NCBI GenBank assembly: GCA_002841945.1
Contig: PHBI01000045.1
Location: 1-38,591 of the forward strand
From: Deltaproteobacteria bacterium HGW-Deltaproteobacteria-14
GTDB lineage: Bacteria > Myxococcota_A > UBA9042 > PHBI01
Direction of reading: 5' to 3'
DNA length: 38,591 nt
This document shows, one piece after another, positions 1 to 8,943 of the stretch. The notes beneath the pieces were generated by a model that searched no databases, was not told where the DNA came from, and saw nothing but the letters and a program-made list of their open reading frames with translations. The translations under genes and the position numbers were made by a program. Numbering within the stretch: the stretch's first letter is position 1; every line of letters starts with the position of its first letter.

Positions 1-758
1 CGGCGCCGGCGCCGGTGAAGGCGAGCGCCGACGCGGCGGGCGCGGTGGCCCCCGCCGCGGCGGACGCGGCGGCGGAGGCGTTCGTGATGCGCTGCAGCGG
101 CTGCCACACGGTAGGCGGCGGCCCGATGAAGGGCCCGGACCTGGCGCCGTCGACCCAGTGGGCAGCGGCGGATCTGCGGGTCGCCATCAAGAAGATGGAG
201 AAGAACGCCGGCCCCCTCTCCGAGGCCGATCTCGACCAGCTGACCGGCCTGCTCAAGGACCCGGAGCTGCGCCCCCGCCTCACCGCCGAGCGCCAGCGCG
301 CCGTCGCGGTGATGGCGGCGAGCCTCGATCCCCCCGACCCGGCCCTCGGCGAGGCGCTGTTCATGGGGGAGCGCGGGTTCAAGAACGGGGGCCTCCCCTG
401 CGCCGCCTGCCACACCGTCGGTGACCGCGGCGGCGCGCTCGGCCCGGACCTGACGCTGCTGAAGGACCGCCTGCCGCGGGTCGCCATGCTCTCGGCCTTC
501 GAGGGTGCCAACTACGTCGTCATGCGCCCGGCCTACGCCGGGCACCCCGTGACCAAGCAGGAGGCGATCCACCTCGCCGGCTTCTTCGAGGAGCGCGCGC
601 CCGCCGCCGTCACCGGCGACGAGGGCGGGTGGGTCGCGCCGGTCGGCGCCGCGCTCGCGCTGCTGGCGCTGCTCCTCATCCGCATCACCATGAGCAACCG
701 GGGTCCGGCGGGCATTCGCGCGCGCCTGGTCCGCGACGCACAGAGGGAAGCACCGTGA
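1..758 (+). CDS. Di-haem c-type cytochrome, C-terminally anchored (5' partial)
   Basis: This is a membrane-attached di-haem cytochrome c, likely on the periplasmic side, that carries electrons for the nitrate-reductase operon it opens. Two haem-binding motifs are seen, CSGCH and CAACH, about residues 27-31 and 129-133 counted from position 15. Plausible distal Met ligands lie in KKMEKN and VVMRPAY. A hydrophobic helix of about 20 residues (GGWVAPVGAALALLALLLI) sits near the C-terminus, followed by a basic tail. The frame is open to the left edge and no signal peptide is visible, so the GTG at 15 is probably internal and the true start lies outside the window. The stop TGA (756-758) overlaps the narG GTG. 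Di-haem cytochromes (NarC) open the nar operon of Thermus, so the position makes sense. Its exact redox partner here is inferred. Confidence 0.85.
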   Translation, partial: APAPVKASADAAGAVAPAAADAAAEAFVMRCSGCHTVGGGPMKGPDLAPSTQWAAADLRVAIKKMEKNAGPLSEADLDQLTGLLKDPELRPRLTAERQRAVAVMAASLDPPDPALGEALFMGERGFKNGGLPCAACHTVGDRGGALGPDLTLLKDRLPRVAMLSAFEGANYVVMRPAYAGHPVTKQEAIHLAGFFEERAPAAVTGDEGGWVAPVGAALALLALLLIRITMSNRGPAGIRARLVRDAQREAP

Positions 759-3700
759 GCTGGATCCGCGATCTCTTCGCGCCCAAGAAGCGCAGCTGGG
801 AAGACTTCTACCGCAACCGTTGGTCCTACGACAAAGTCGTCCGCAGCACCCACGGCGTGAACTGCACCGGCTCGTGCAGCTGGAACATCTACGTCAAGCA
901 GGGGATCGTCACCTGGGAGCTGCAGGCACTCGACTACCAGCGCTTCGACCGGGAGATCCCCCCCTACGAGCCCCGCGGCTGTCAGCGCGGCATCTCCTAC
1001 AGCTGGTACATCTACAGCCCGCTGCGGGTGAAGTACCCGACCATCCGCGGGGTGCTCCAGGATCTGTGGCGCGCCGCCCGCAAGGCCTACCCCGACGACC
1101 CGGTCGCGGCCTGGGCCTCGATCCAGCACCAGCCCGACGCGCGCGCGGCCTACCAGGACGCCCGCGGCAAGGGCGGGTTCCGGCGCACCAGCTGGGACGA
1201 GGTCAACGAGATCATGGCGGCGGCCAACCTCTACACCGTGATCCATCACGGCGCGGACCGCCTCATCGGCTTCTCCCCGATCCCCGCCATGTCGATGATC
1301 AGCTACGCCGCCGGCGCGCGCTTTCTGCAGCTCATGGGCGGCGTGGCGCTGAGCTTCTACGACTGGTACTGCGACCTGCCGCCGGCGTCCCCGGAGGTCT
1401 GGGGCGAGCAGACCGACGTCGCCGAGAGCGCCGACTGGTTCAAGTCGTCGTTCATCGCCGTGGTCGGCTCCAACGTGCTGATGACCCGCACCCCGGACGC
1501 GCACTTCCTGGTCGAGGCGCGTCACAAGGGCACGAAGGTCGTCGTCTTCGCGCCCGACTTCAGCATGACCGCCAAGGTCGCCGACGAGTGGGTGCCGCTG
1601 CACCAAGGCCAGGACGGCGCCTTCTGGCTCGCCGCGACCCACGTGATGCTCAAGGAGTACTTCGTCGACCGGCAGGTGCCGGAGTTCCTCGCCTACCTCA
1701 AGCAGTACAGCGACACGCCGTTCCTGGTGACGCTGGTGCGCGGCGACGACGGCCAGTACCGCCCCGGCGAGCTGCTGCGGGCGTCGGACTTCGCGGACAC
1801 CGCCGGCGAAGAGAACGCCGAGTGGAAGTTCTTCGTCTGGGACGAGGCGACCGACCGCCCGCAGATGCCCGGCGGGACGGTGGGACACCGCTGGCAGGGC
1901 AAGAAGGGTGAGTGGAACCTCGAGCTCGGCGACCTGCGACCCGCGCTGACCTTCGACGCGCCGGACGACATCGCCCCGGTGGCGTTCCCCGACTTCTCCG
2001 ACGGCAGCGGCGAGGTCTACGTCACCCGCGGCATCCCGGCCCGGCGCGTGCAAACGGCCGCCGGCGAGGTGCTGGTCACGACCGGCATGGAGCTGCTCTT
2101 CGGCACCTACGGCGTGCATCGGGCCGGCGAGGTCGGCGACTGGCCGGCGAGCTACGAGGATCAGAACGCCCCCTACACCCCCGCGTGGCAGGAGAAGTTC
2201 ACCGGGGTCGCCGCCGAGGTCGTCATCCGCTTCGGGCGTGACTTCGCGCGCACCGCCGAGCTGACCGGCGGCAAGTGCTCGGTCATCATCGGCGCCGGCG
2301 TCAACCACTGGTACCACAACAACCTCATCTACCGGGCCTGCATCACCCCGCTGGTGCTGTGCGGCTGCGTCGGCAAGAACGGCGGCGGCTGGAACCACTA
2401 CGTCGGCCAGGAGAAGCTGGTCCCGGCGGCGAGCTGGGCGCCCATCGCCTTCGCGGGGGACTGGGGCGCCCCGCCGCGGCTCCAGAACGCGCCGTCCTTC
2501 CACTACATCCACTCCGATCAGTGGCGCTACGACCGCGAGTTCAACGAGATGTGCCCGGTCAGCGACGCGACCCACCCGATGGCGCACGGGCACACCGCCG
2601 ACAAGCAGGCGCTCGCCGTGCGCGCGGGCTGGATGCCCTGCTACCCGCAGTTCAACGAGGCCACCCACGACGTGGTCCAGAAGGCGCGCGCCGCCGGCGC
2701 CGTGAGCCCCGACCAGCTCAAGGCCCAGGTCGTCGACCGCCTCGTCAAGCGCGACCTCAAGTTCTCGATGGAGGACCCGGACAACCCCGAGAGCTTCCCG
2801 CGCGTCTGGTACATCTGGCGCGGCAACGCCCTGCAGTCCTCGGCCAAGGGGCACGAGTACTTCCTGCGCCACTACCTCGGGACCCACGACAACCTCATCG
2901 CCGAGGAGGTCGCCGAGCCCTTCGTCGAGGACGTCGTCTGGCACGACAAGGTCCCCAAGGGGAAGCTCGACCTCGTCGTCGACCTCAACTTCCGCATGGA
3001 CACGTCGGCCCTGTACTCCGACATCGTGCTGCCCGCGGCGACCTTCTACGAGAAGAACGACCTCAACAGCACCGACATGCACTCGTTCATCCACCCCCTG
3101 CAGGCCGCGGTGCCGCCGTGCTGGGAGTCCAAGAGCGACTGGGCCATCTTCCGCGACCTCGCCAAGGTCACCTCCGAGATGGCGGCCACGCACCTGCCGG
3201 ACATCGTCACCGACGTCGTCCTGACCCCGCTCCTGCACGACACCCCGGCCGAGATGGCGCAGCGCCACGTCAAGGACTGGGCGCGCGGCGAGTGCGAGGC
3301 GATCCCCGGCAAGACGATGCCGAACATCACCGTCGTCCAGCGGGACTACCCGGGGGTCTACGACAAGTTCGTGGCCCTCGGGCACAGCTTCCGCGACGGC
3401 GGCATCGGCATCCACGGGACCAAGTACCCGGTCGACGACGCCTACGACGAGTACCTCAAGACCCACCCCGTGCACGTCTACAACGACGTCAAGTACCCGT
3501 CGCTCATCCAGGATCGCGACGTCTGCGAGGTGATCCTGGCCTTCGCCGCCGAGACCAACGGCGAGATGGCCCACCGCGCGTTCGTGGCCGAGTCCAAGAA
3601 GACCGGCATCGACCACACCCACCTGGCCGCCGGGACCCGCGGGGTTCGCTACACCTTCGACGACCTGATCACGCGGCCGTGCCGCATCCTGACGTCGCCG

Positions 3701-4369
3701 TACTGGACCGGGGTGACGGCGAACGACCGCACGTACGCGGCCTTCTGCCAGAACATCGAAGAGCGCATCCCGTGGCGCACCCTGACCGGGCGGCAGCACC
3801 TCTACCTCGACCACGAGGCCTACCGCGCCTTCGGCGAGAGCCTGCCGGTCTTCAAGCCGCGCGCCGAGCGCGCGATGACCTTCGACCTGACCCAGACCGA
3901 CACGGGCGATGGCGGGCTCGTCCTGAATTATCTGACACCGCACGGCAAGTGGCACATCCACTCGACGTTCTCCGACAACCTGCGCATGAAGACCCTGTCG
4001 CGCGGCATCGAGCCGGTCTGGATCAACGACCGCGACGCCGGCATGGCGGGCCTGCGCGACAACGACTGGGTCGAGGTCGTCAACGACAACGGCGTGGTCG
4101 TCACCCGCGCCAACGTCAGCGCGCGCATCCCGCGCGGCATGTGCTTCATCTACCACGCCACCGAGCGGACGATCGGCGTCCCGAAGTCCCCGACCCGGGG
4201 CGGTCGGCGGGCGGGCGGGCACAACAGCCTGACCCGCGCGCGCCTCAAGCCGCTGTTCATGATCGGGGGCTACGCCCAGTTCTCCTACGGATTCAACTAC
4301 TGGGGCCCACCTGGCATCAACCGCGACACCTTCGTCTGCGTGCGCAAGCTGCGCTCGCTCGAGTGGTGA
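755..4369 (+). CDS. narG: Respiratory nitrate reductase alpha subunit NarG (molybdopterin)
   Basis: Catalytic subunit that reduces nitrate to nitrite at a Mo-bisMGD centre on the cytoplasmic side. The protein has 1204 residues, close to the family norm. The FS0 [4Fe-4S] ligands are His33, Cys37, Cys41 (HGVNCTGSCSW) and Cys76 (EPRGCQRG). The Mo ligand is Asp203 in FYDWYCDLPPASP, the equivalent of E. coli Asp222. GVNHWYHNN, YVGQEKL and the C-terminal MIGGYAQFSYGFNY block are also family hallmarks. There is no twin-arginine leader, so this is the cytoplasm-facing type and not the exported archaeal type. The GTG start at 755 overlaps the upstream stop (GTGA) and has AGAGGGA at 742-748. narH follows 12 bases later. 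A cytoplasmic nitrite oxidoreductase of the Nitrobacter type belongs to the same family, so the direction of catalysis is inferred, though similarity to enterobacterial NarG is very high. Confidence 0.97.
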   Translation: MSWIRDLFAPKKRSWEDFYRNRWSYDKVVRSTHGVNCTGSCSWNIYVKQGIVTWELQALDYQRFDREIPPYEPRGCQRGISYSWYIYSPLRVKYPTIRGVLQDLWRAARKAYPDDPVAAWASIQHQPDARAAYQDARGKGGFRRTSWDEVNEIMAAANLYTVIHHGADRLIGFSPIPAMSMISYAAGARFLQLMGGVALSFYDWYCDLPPASPEVWGEQTDVAESADWFKSSFIAVVGSNVLMTRTPDAHFLVEARHKGTKVVVFAPDFSMTAKVADEWVPLHQGQDGAFWLAATHVMLKEYFVDRQVPEFLAYLKQYSDTPFLVTLVRGDDGQYRPGELLRASDFADTAGEENAEWKFFVWDEATDRPQMPGGTVGHRWQGKKGEWNLELGDLRPALTFDAPDDIAPVAFPDFSDGSGEVYVTRGIPARRVQTAAGEVLVTTGMELLFGTYGVHRAGEVGDWPASYEDQNAPYTPAWQEKFTGVAAEVVIRFGRDFARTAELTGGKCSVIIGAGVNHWYHNNLIYRACITPLVLCGCVGKNGGGWNHYVGQEKLVPAASWAPIAFAGDWGAPPRLQNAPSFHYIHSDQWRYDREFNEMCPVSDATHPMAHGHTADKQALAVRAGWMPCYPQFNEATHDVVQKARAAGAVSPDQLKAQVVDRLVKRDLKFSMEDPDNPESFPRVWYIWRGNALQSSAKGHEYFLRHYLGTHDNLIAEEVAEPFVEDVVWHDKVPKGKLDLVVDLNFRMDTSALYSDIVLPAATFYEKNDLNSTDMHSFIHPLQAAVPPCWESKSDWAIFRDLAKVTSEMAATHLPDIVTDVVLTPLLHDTPAEMAQRHVKDWARGECEAIPGKTMPNITVVQRDYPGVYDKFVALGHSFRDGGIGIHGTKYPVDDAYDEYLKTHPVHVYNDVKYPSLIQDRDVCEVILAFAAETNGEMAHRAFVAESKKTGIDHTHLAAGTRGVRYTFDDLITRPCRILTSPYWTGVTANDRTYAAFCQNIEERIPWRTLTGRQHLYLDHEAYRAFGESLPVFKPRAERAMTFDLTQTDTGDGGLVLNYLTPHGKWHIHSTFSDNLRMKTLSRGIEPVWINDRDAGMAGLRDNDWVEVVNDNGVVVTRANVSARIPRGMCFIYHATERTIGVPKSPTRGGRRAGGHNSLTRARLKPLFMIGGYAQFSYGFNYWGPPGINRDTFVCVRKLRSLEW

Positions 4370-4381
4370 GGAGGAGCGACG

Positions 4382-5875
4382 ATGGATGTTCGCGCGCACG
4401 TCTCGATGGTCTTTCACCTCGACAAATGCATCGGCTGTCACACCTGCTCGGTCGCCTGCAAGAACATCTGGACGGACCGTCCAGGCGCTGAGTACATGTG
4501 GTGGAACAACGTCGAGACCAAGCCCGGGACGGGCTATCCGACGAAGTGGGAGGACCAGGAGGCCTACAAGGGCGGCTGGGAGCTCAAGGGCGACCGCAAG
4601 CTCGCGCTCAAGAGCCAGAGCAAAGCCGGCGGCCTCCTCAAGATCTTCTACAACCCCAATCAGCCAGGGCTCGACGACTACTACGAGCCGTTCACCTACC
4701 GCTACGGCGACCTCTTCACGGCGCCCGCCGGCGAGGACCAGCCGACCGCGCGGCCGGTGTCGCTCATCACCGGCGAGCCGATCGACATCGAGTCCGGCCC
4801 GAACTGGGATGACGACCTCTCGGGCTCGCCGATCTACGCGGAGAACGACCCCAACCTCGACGCGCTGACCCCCGACGAGCGGCAGGCGCTGTTCGACGTG
4901 GAGGCCATCGCGATGATGTACCTCCCGCGCATCTGCAACCACTGCGTCAACCCGTCGTGCGTCGCGGCCTGCCCCACCGGCGCCATCTACAAGCGCGGCG
5001 AGGACGGCATCGTCCTCATCAACCAGGACGCCTGCCGCGGCTGGCGCGCCTGCGTCGCGGCCTGCCCCTACAAGAAGACGTACTTCAACTGGAAGACCGG
5101 CAAGAGCGAGAAGTGTATCCTGTGCTTCCCGCGGCTCGAGACCGGCCAGCCGCCGGCGTGCTTCCACTCGTGCGTCGGGCGCATCCGCTACATGGGGGTG
5201 CTGCTCTACGACGCCGACCGGCTCAACGAGCTGGCGAGCGCCCCCAAGGAGTCCCTCGTCGAGGCCCAGCGCGCGCTGCTGCTCGACCCGCGAGACCCCG
5301 CGGTCATCGCCGGCGCCGAGGCCAACGGCGTGACCCCGGAGATGATCGACTCCGCGCAGCGCTCACCGGTCTACAAGTGGGTCAAGGAGTGGGAGCTCGC
5401 GCTGCCGCTGCACCCCGAGTTCCGCACCATGCCGATGCTCTTCTACGTGCCCCCGCTGCTGCCGGTGGCGGGCCGCGCCGGCGCCGGAATCTATGGCCAC
5501 ACCCCCGACGGCCTCTTCTCGTCGATTGAGCAGGCCCGCATCCCGCTGCGCTACCTCGCTGGGCTCTTCTCCGCCGGCAACACCAAGGTCGTCGAGGAGG
5601 TCATGCGCAAGCTCGTGTCCGTGCGCCTCCACAACCGCGCCAAGACCGTCGGCGACGTCTCCGAGGAGGCCGTGCGGCGGGCCCTGCGCGACGCCGGCCT
5701 GACCCCCGAGGAGGCCGACGACATCTACGCCCTGACCGCCCTGAGCAGCGTCGACGAGCGCTTCGTGATGCCGCCCCTGCAGCGCGAGGAGGCGATCGAG
5801 CCCGACCGCGAGCCGGAGCTCCACAAGGGCCAGTCCGGCCTCGGGCCCACCCGCCGCCCGGTGCGAGGAGGCTGA
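4382..5875 (+). CDS. narH: Nitrate reductase beta subunit NarH (iron-sulfur)
   Basis: Electron-transfer subunit that links the NarI haems to NarG through three [4Fe-4S] clusters and one [3Fe-4S] cluster. Four Cys groups are visible: CIGCHTCSVAC (about residues 16-26), CNHCVNPSCVAACP (about 184-197), CRGWRACVAACP (about 218-229) and CILCFPRLETGQPPACFHSC (about 246-265). In the third group Trp takes the place of one Cys, the known signature of the [3Fe-4S] cluster in NarH. Length is 497 residues, normal for the family. The ATG has a GAGGAG ribosome site about 5-8 bases upstream. narJ begins 4 bases after the stop. Confidence 0.97.
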   Translation: MDVRAHVSMVFHLDKCIGCHTCSVACKNIWTDRPGAEYMWWNNVETKPGTGYPTKWEDQEAYKGGWELKGDRKLALKSQSKAGGLLKIFYNPNQPGLDDYYEPFTYRYGDLFTAPAGEDQPTARPVSLITGEPIDIESGPNWDDDLSGSPIYAENDPNLDALTPDERQALFDVEAIAMMYLPRICNHCVNPSCVAACPTGAIYKRGEDGIVLINQDACRGWRACVAACPYKKTYFNWKTGKSEKCILCFPRLETGQPPACFHSCVGRIRYMGVLLYDADRLNELASAPKESLVEAQRALLLDPRDPAVIAGAEANGVTPEMIDSAQRSPVYKWVKEWELALPLHPEFRTMPMLFYVPPLLPVAGRAGAGIYGHTPDGLFSSIEQARIPLRYLAGLFSAGNTKVVEEVMRKLVSVRLHNRAKTVGDVSEEAVRRALRDAGLTPEEADDIYALTALSSVDERFVMPPLQREEAIEPDREPELHKGQSGLGPTRRPVRGG

Positions 5876-5879
5876 AGCG

Positions 5880-6497
5880 ATGGTCACCCCCATGAGCCAC
5901 AGGTGGCTCCTCGCCCACCTCGGCGAGGCCCTCGACTACCCCGACGAGCGACTGCGACCGCGCCTCGACGCCCTGGCGCCCTTGGCCCGCGACCACGGCC
6001 CGAGCGCCGCGGCGGTCGACGGCTTCCTCGCCGCGCTCGCGGGCTACGAGATCGACGCGCTCAGCGAGATCTACACCCGCACCTTCGACGTCGCGCCGAT
6101 CTGCGTTCCCTACCTGAGCATCCACCTCTTCGGCGAGGAGAGCTTCCGCCGGGCCAGCCTCATGACCGGCCTGAGCGAGAGCCTCGCCGCGGCCGGCGTC
6201 GACCTCCACGGCGAGCTCCCCGACCACCTCGCCGTGGTCCTGAGGGCCGCGCCGGCGCTCCCCGACGAGGTCTTCGACGAGCTCCTCGAGTTCGTCCTGC
6301 GCGCGGGGGTCCACGCCATGGTCGCGGTCCTCGACGAGACCCCCAACCCCTACCGCTGGCTGCTCCGAGCGGTGCAGGCGGTGGTCGGCCCGGCGAGCGC
6401 CGACGACCTCGAGCGCCTCGCCGCCGCCCGCCGCGAATCCCAGACCCACAGGCAATCGGCTGCGACCGGGGCCGGCGCCGCGTGCGGAGGACGCTGA
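5880..6497 (+). CDS. narJ: Nitrate reductase assembly chaperone NarJ (TorD/DmsD family)
   Basis: Small cytoplasmic chaperone, 205 residues, needed in known systems for Mo-cofactor insertion into NarG and for docking of NarGH to NarI. The sequence is helical with the family features LGEALDYPDERL near the N-terminus, the YTRTFDVAP segment around residue 64, and LPEHL/LPDHL-like and NPYRWLL elements further on. The last 30 residues are low-complexity Ala/Gly/Arg. Position between narH and narI is the standard one. The start at 5880 follows GAGGAGG with good spacing; an in-frame ATG at 5892 is an alternative. The stop is 2 bases before the next start. Confidence 0.93.
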   Translation: MVTPMSHRWLLAHLGEALDYPDERLRPRLDALAPLARDHGPSAAAVDGFLAALAGYEIDALSEIYTRTFDVAPICVPYLSIHLFGEESFRRASLMTGLSESLAAAGVDLHGELPDHLAVVLRAAPALPDEVFDELLEFVLRAGVHAMVAVLDETPNPYRWLLRAVQAVVGPASADDLERLAAARRESQTHRQSAATGAGAACGGR

Positions 6498-6499
6498 AC

Positions 6500-7840
6500 A
6501 TGGACGCATTCCTCTATGTCGGGCTCCCCTACCTCTCCCTGACGGTCCTCATCGTCGGCACCGTCGTGCGCTTCCGCCAAGCGCCCTTCAGCGTGTCGTC
6601 CTTGAGCTCGCAGGTGCTCGAGAAGAAGCAGCTCGCGCTCGGCACTATCCCTTGGCACATCGGGATCCTGATCCTCCTCGCGGGTCACCTCGTGGCCTTC
6701 CTGGTGCCTGACATCTGGCGCTCGCTGACCGCGAACCGCGCCTTCCTGCTGACGGTCGAGACCATCGGCTTCATGGCCGCGGCGATGGCCGCCTTCGGCC
6801 TGAGCGTGCTCGTCTATCGCCGCCTCGTCACCGCGCGCCTGCAGGCGGTCACCAACCGCATGGACCTCGTGGTGCTGGGCCTGCTCCTGGTGCAGGTCCT
6901 CCTCGGCATCGGGGTCGCCCTCGGCAAGCGCTGGGGCGCCCAGTGGTCGGCCGGGACGACGTCGCCCTACCTCTGGAGCCTCTTCACCTTCCAGCCCGAC
7001 ATGACCTACGTCTCGGACCTCCCGGCCAGCGTCAAGCTCCACCTCGGCCTCGCCTGGGTGATGTTCGCGCTCATCCCCTTCACGCGCCTCATCCACGGCT
7101 TCTCCGTGCCCCTCGGCTACCTCTGGCGCGCGCCCCAGCAGGTCATCTGGACCACCCGGCGCCGCCTCACCCGCGAGACCGCGCGCGCCGGCGGCGTCAA
7201 CCCCGAGACCTCCCGGCGCCACTTCGTCAAGGGCCTCGGCGGGCTCGTCGCCGCCGGCGTGCTGATGAGCGTCGGCGTCCTCGACAAGCTCGTCGGCTAC
7301 TTCAGGGGCCAGCGCCTCGACCGCACCGAGCAGGTCGATCTGCTCGAGAAGAAGCTCGAGCGCCTGCGCGCGACCGCCGAGGAGCAGTCCCTCGAGCTCG
7401 AGCGCCTGCAGAAGGACGCCATCCTCGTCGCCCAGCTCGGCCAGCTCGACCCCAAGATCGGGCGCTACTTCACCGACTACCAGATGCGGCCGGCGCTGGC
7501 GTTCAAGGGCGCCGACCACCTCCCCATCCTGATCTCGGCGAAGTGTACGCACCTCGGCTGTACGGTCGCGAGCAACGTGGATGACAAGGGCCAGATCATG
7601 TGCCCCTGCCACATCTCCTACTTCGACATCCGGACCGGCCAGCCCAACCCCGGCGCCCCCGCGAAGCTCCCCCTGCCCCGGCTCGGCTGGCTCCTCAAGG
7701 ACGCCAAAGGCACCGTCATGTTGACCCAGGACGGGGCCGGTAACCGCACCTGGCCCCAGGGCCAGGAGGCCCTCGACCCCGCGAGCCTCGACGGCCTCGA
7801 GGTCTGGATCGCCAAGCGCTTCGACACGGAGGGCGCATGA
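6500..7840 (+). CDS. narI: NarI cytochrome b subunit fused to a Rieske [2Fe-2S] protein
   Basis: A two-part protein of 446 residues. Residues 1-222 are a full NarI: five membrane helices with all four haem b ligands, His53/His63 and His181/His199, at the same spacings as E. coli His56/66 and 187/205. This part oxidises quinol for NarGH. Residues about 237-261 hold a twin-arginine motif (SRRHFVK, Arg239-Arg240) and a hydrophobic helix. A charged coiled coil follows (about 274-310), then a Rieske domain with box I CTHLGC (349-354) and box II CPCH (368-371), which supply two Cys and two His cluster ligands plus the disulfide Cys pair. The NarI C-terminus is known to be cytoplasmic, so the Tat motif and helix would place the Rieske domain outside, where a bc complex needs it. 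The reading frame is continuous. The stop overlaps the cytochrome b start (ATGA). Box II has Ile-Ser after His instead of the usual Gly-Ser. Confidence 0.93.
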   Translation: MDAFLYVGLPYLSLTVLIVGTVVRFRQAPFSVSSLSSQVLEKKQLALGTIPWHIGILILLAGHLVAFLVPDIWRSLTANRAFLLTVETIGFMAAAMAAFGLSVLVYRRLVTARLQAVTNRMDLVVLGLLLVQVLLGIGVALGKRWGAQWSAGTTSPYLWSLFTFQPDMTYVSDLPASVKLHLGLAWVMFALIPFTRLIHGFSVPLGYLWRAPQQVIWTTRRRLTRETARAGGVNPETSRRHFVKGLGGLVAAGVLMSVGVLDKLVGYFRGQRLDRTEQVDLLEKKLERLRATAEEQSLELERLQKDAILVAQLGQLDPKIGRYFTDYQMRPALAFKGADHLPILISAKCTHLGCTVASNVDDKGQIMCPCHISYFDIRTGQPNPGAPAKLPLPRLGWLLKDAKGTVMLTQDGAGNRTWPQGQEALDPASLDGLEVWIAKRFDTEGA

Positions 7841-8943
7841 AGACCGCAGGACGCACCCGGCGCTTCGTGGCCTTTCTGGCCGAGCGCTTCCCGGCCGAGA
7901 AGATGAGCCTCCAGGCGATGGTCCAGAAGAAGGAGGTGCCGGTCCACCGCTGGAGCTGGGCCTACTACCTGGGCGGCTTGGCGCTGTTCTTCTTCATCAT
8001 CCAGATCGTCACCGGCCTGATGATGCTGTTCTACTACGAGCCGTCGGTCGCCACCGCCCACGCCTCGGTCGAGAACCTCACCAACAACGTCCCGGGCGGC
8101 GCGCTCATCCGCAACCTGCACGCGTGGTCCTCGTCGGCCATGATCCTCAGCGTGATGCTGCACCTCCTGACGACCTTCGCCATGAAGGCGTTCGGGCGCC
8201 CGCGCGAGCTCACCTGGGTCTCGGGGGTGCTGCTGCTCTTTCTCGTCTTCGGCTTCGGCTTCACCGGCTACCTGCTGCCCTGGCACCAGATCGCCGTCAA
8301 CGCCACCAAGGTCGGCCTCGGCTCCATCGACGCCTTCGGCGAGTACCTCCCGGGCGCTCTGTCCGACCTGCCGCGCCAGCTCCGCGAGACCATCCAGGGC
8401 GGCGCGACCGTGGGCCAGGCGACGCTCAGCCGCTTCTACGCCATCCACGTCATCGTGCTGCCCCTCGTCAGCTTCGGCCTGCTCGGCCTGCACCTCCTCA
8501 GCGTGCAGCTCCACGGGATGAGCCCCGGGGTCGACAAGCCCACCGGGCGCACCGAGAAGTTCTTCCCGCTCTTCATCCTCAAGGACCTCAAGGTGTGGGG
8601 CGTGGTCTTCCTGATGCTCGCGACGGTCGCGATCTGCATCCCCTTCGACGCCTTCCTCGACTACCCGCTCGCGGCCCCCTACAACTCCCTCGGCTCCACC
8701 CCCGACGGCATCAAGCCCGAGTGGTACTTCTTCTGGATGTACTACCCGCTCGAGCTCCTGCCGTTCTGGCTGGTCGCCGGCGGCATGGCGGTGCTGCAGG
8801 TGGGGCTCTTGCTCGTGCCCCGCATCTTCCGGGGCACCAGCCGCAAGGTGTTGAAGTCCCTCGCGGCCGCCGCGGCGATCTACCTCATCGTCATCACGCT
8901 CTTCGGCCAGGCCATCTACGAGATGTTCAGCGGAGGTCACTGA
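7837..8943 (+). CDS. Cytochrome b of bc/b6f-like quinol oxidase (b6 plus subunit IV in one chain)
   Basis: Membrane cytochrome b of 368 residues. The two haem pairs are His95/His109 and His204/His219, with 13 and 14 residues between ligands. The 13/14 pattern is the b6f type, not the mitochondrial 13/13 type. PEWY, the quinol-oxidation motif, is at 294-297 (KPEWYFFW). About eight hydrophobic helices are present, so b6 and subunit IV regions are in one protein. The residue matching the Cys that binds haem ci in chloroplast b6 appears to be Tyr (WAYYLGG, about residue 44), so covalent haem ci is not expected. Coupling by ATGA to the NarI-Rieske gene indicates that the two products work together. 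It is close in type to the narC-class cytochrome b reported in haloarchaeal nar clusters. Confidence 0.93.
   Translation: MKTAGRTRRFVAFLAERFPAEKMSLQAMVQKKEVPVHRWSWAYYLGGLALFFFIIQIVTGLMMLFYYEPSVATAHASVENLTNNVPGGALIRNLHAWSSSAMILSVMLHLLTTFAMKAFGRPRELTWVSGVLLLFLVFGFGFTGYLLPWHQIAVNATKVGLGSIDAFGEYLPGALSDLPRQLRETIQGGATVGQATLSRFYAIHVIVLPLVSFGLLGLHLLSVQLHGMSPGVDKPTGRTEKFFPLFILKDLKVWGVVFLMLATVAICIPFDAFLDYPLAAPYNSLGSTPDGIKPEWYFFWMYYPLELLPFWLVAGGMAVLQVGLLLVPRIFRGTSRKVLKSLAAAAAIYLIVITLFGQAIYEMFSGGH

Noticed and set aside
755..860. Tat signal on NarG, as in exported haloarchaeal nitrate reductases
   Set aside because: The N-terminus has no RR motif and no hydrophobic stretch, and it aligns with cytoplasmic NarG.
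533..5167. 1544-residue open frame on the minus strand
   Set aside because: It is antisense to narG and narH. It is rich in Arg/Val/Asp/Gly with no family motif and arises from GC-biased third positions of the real genes.
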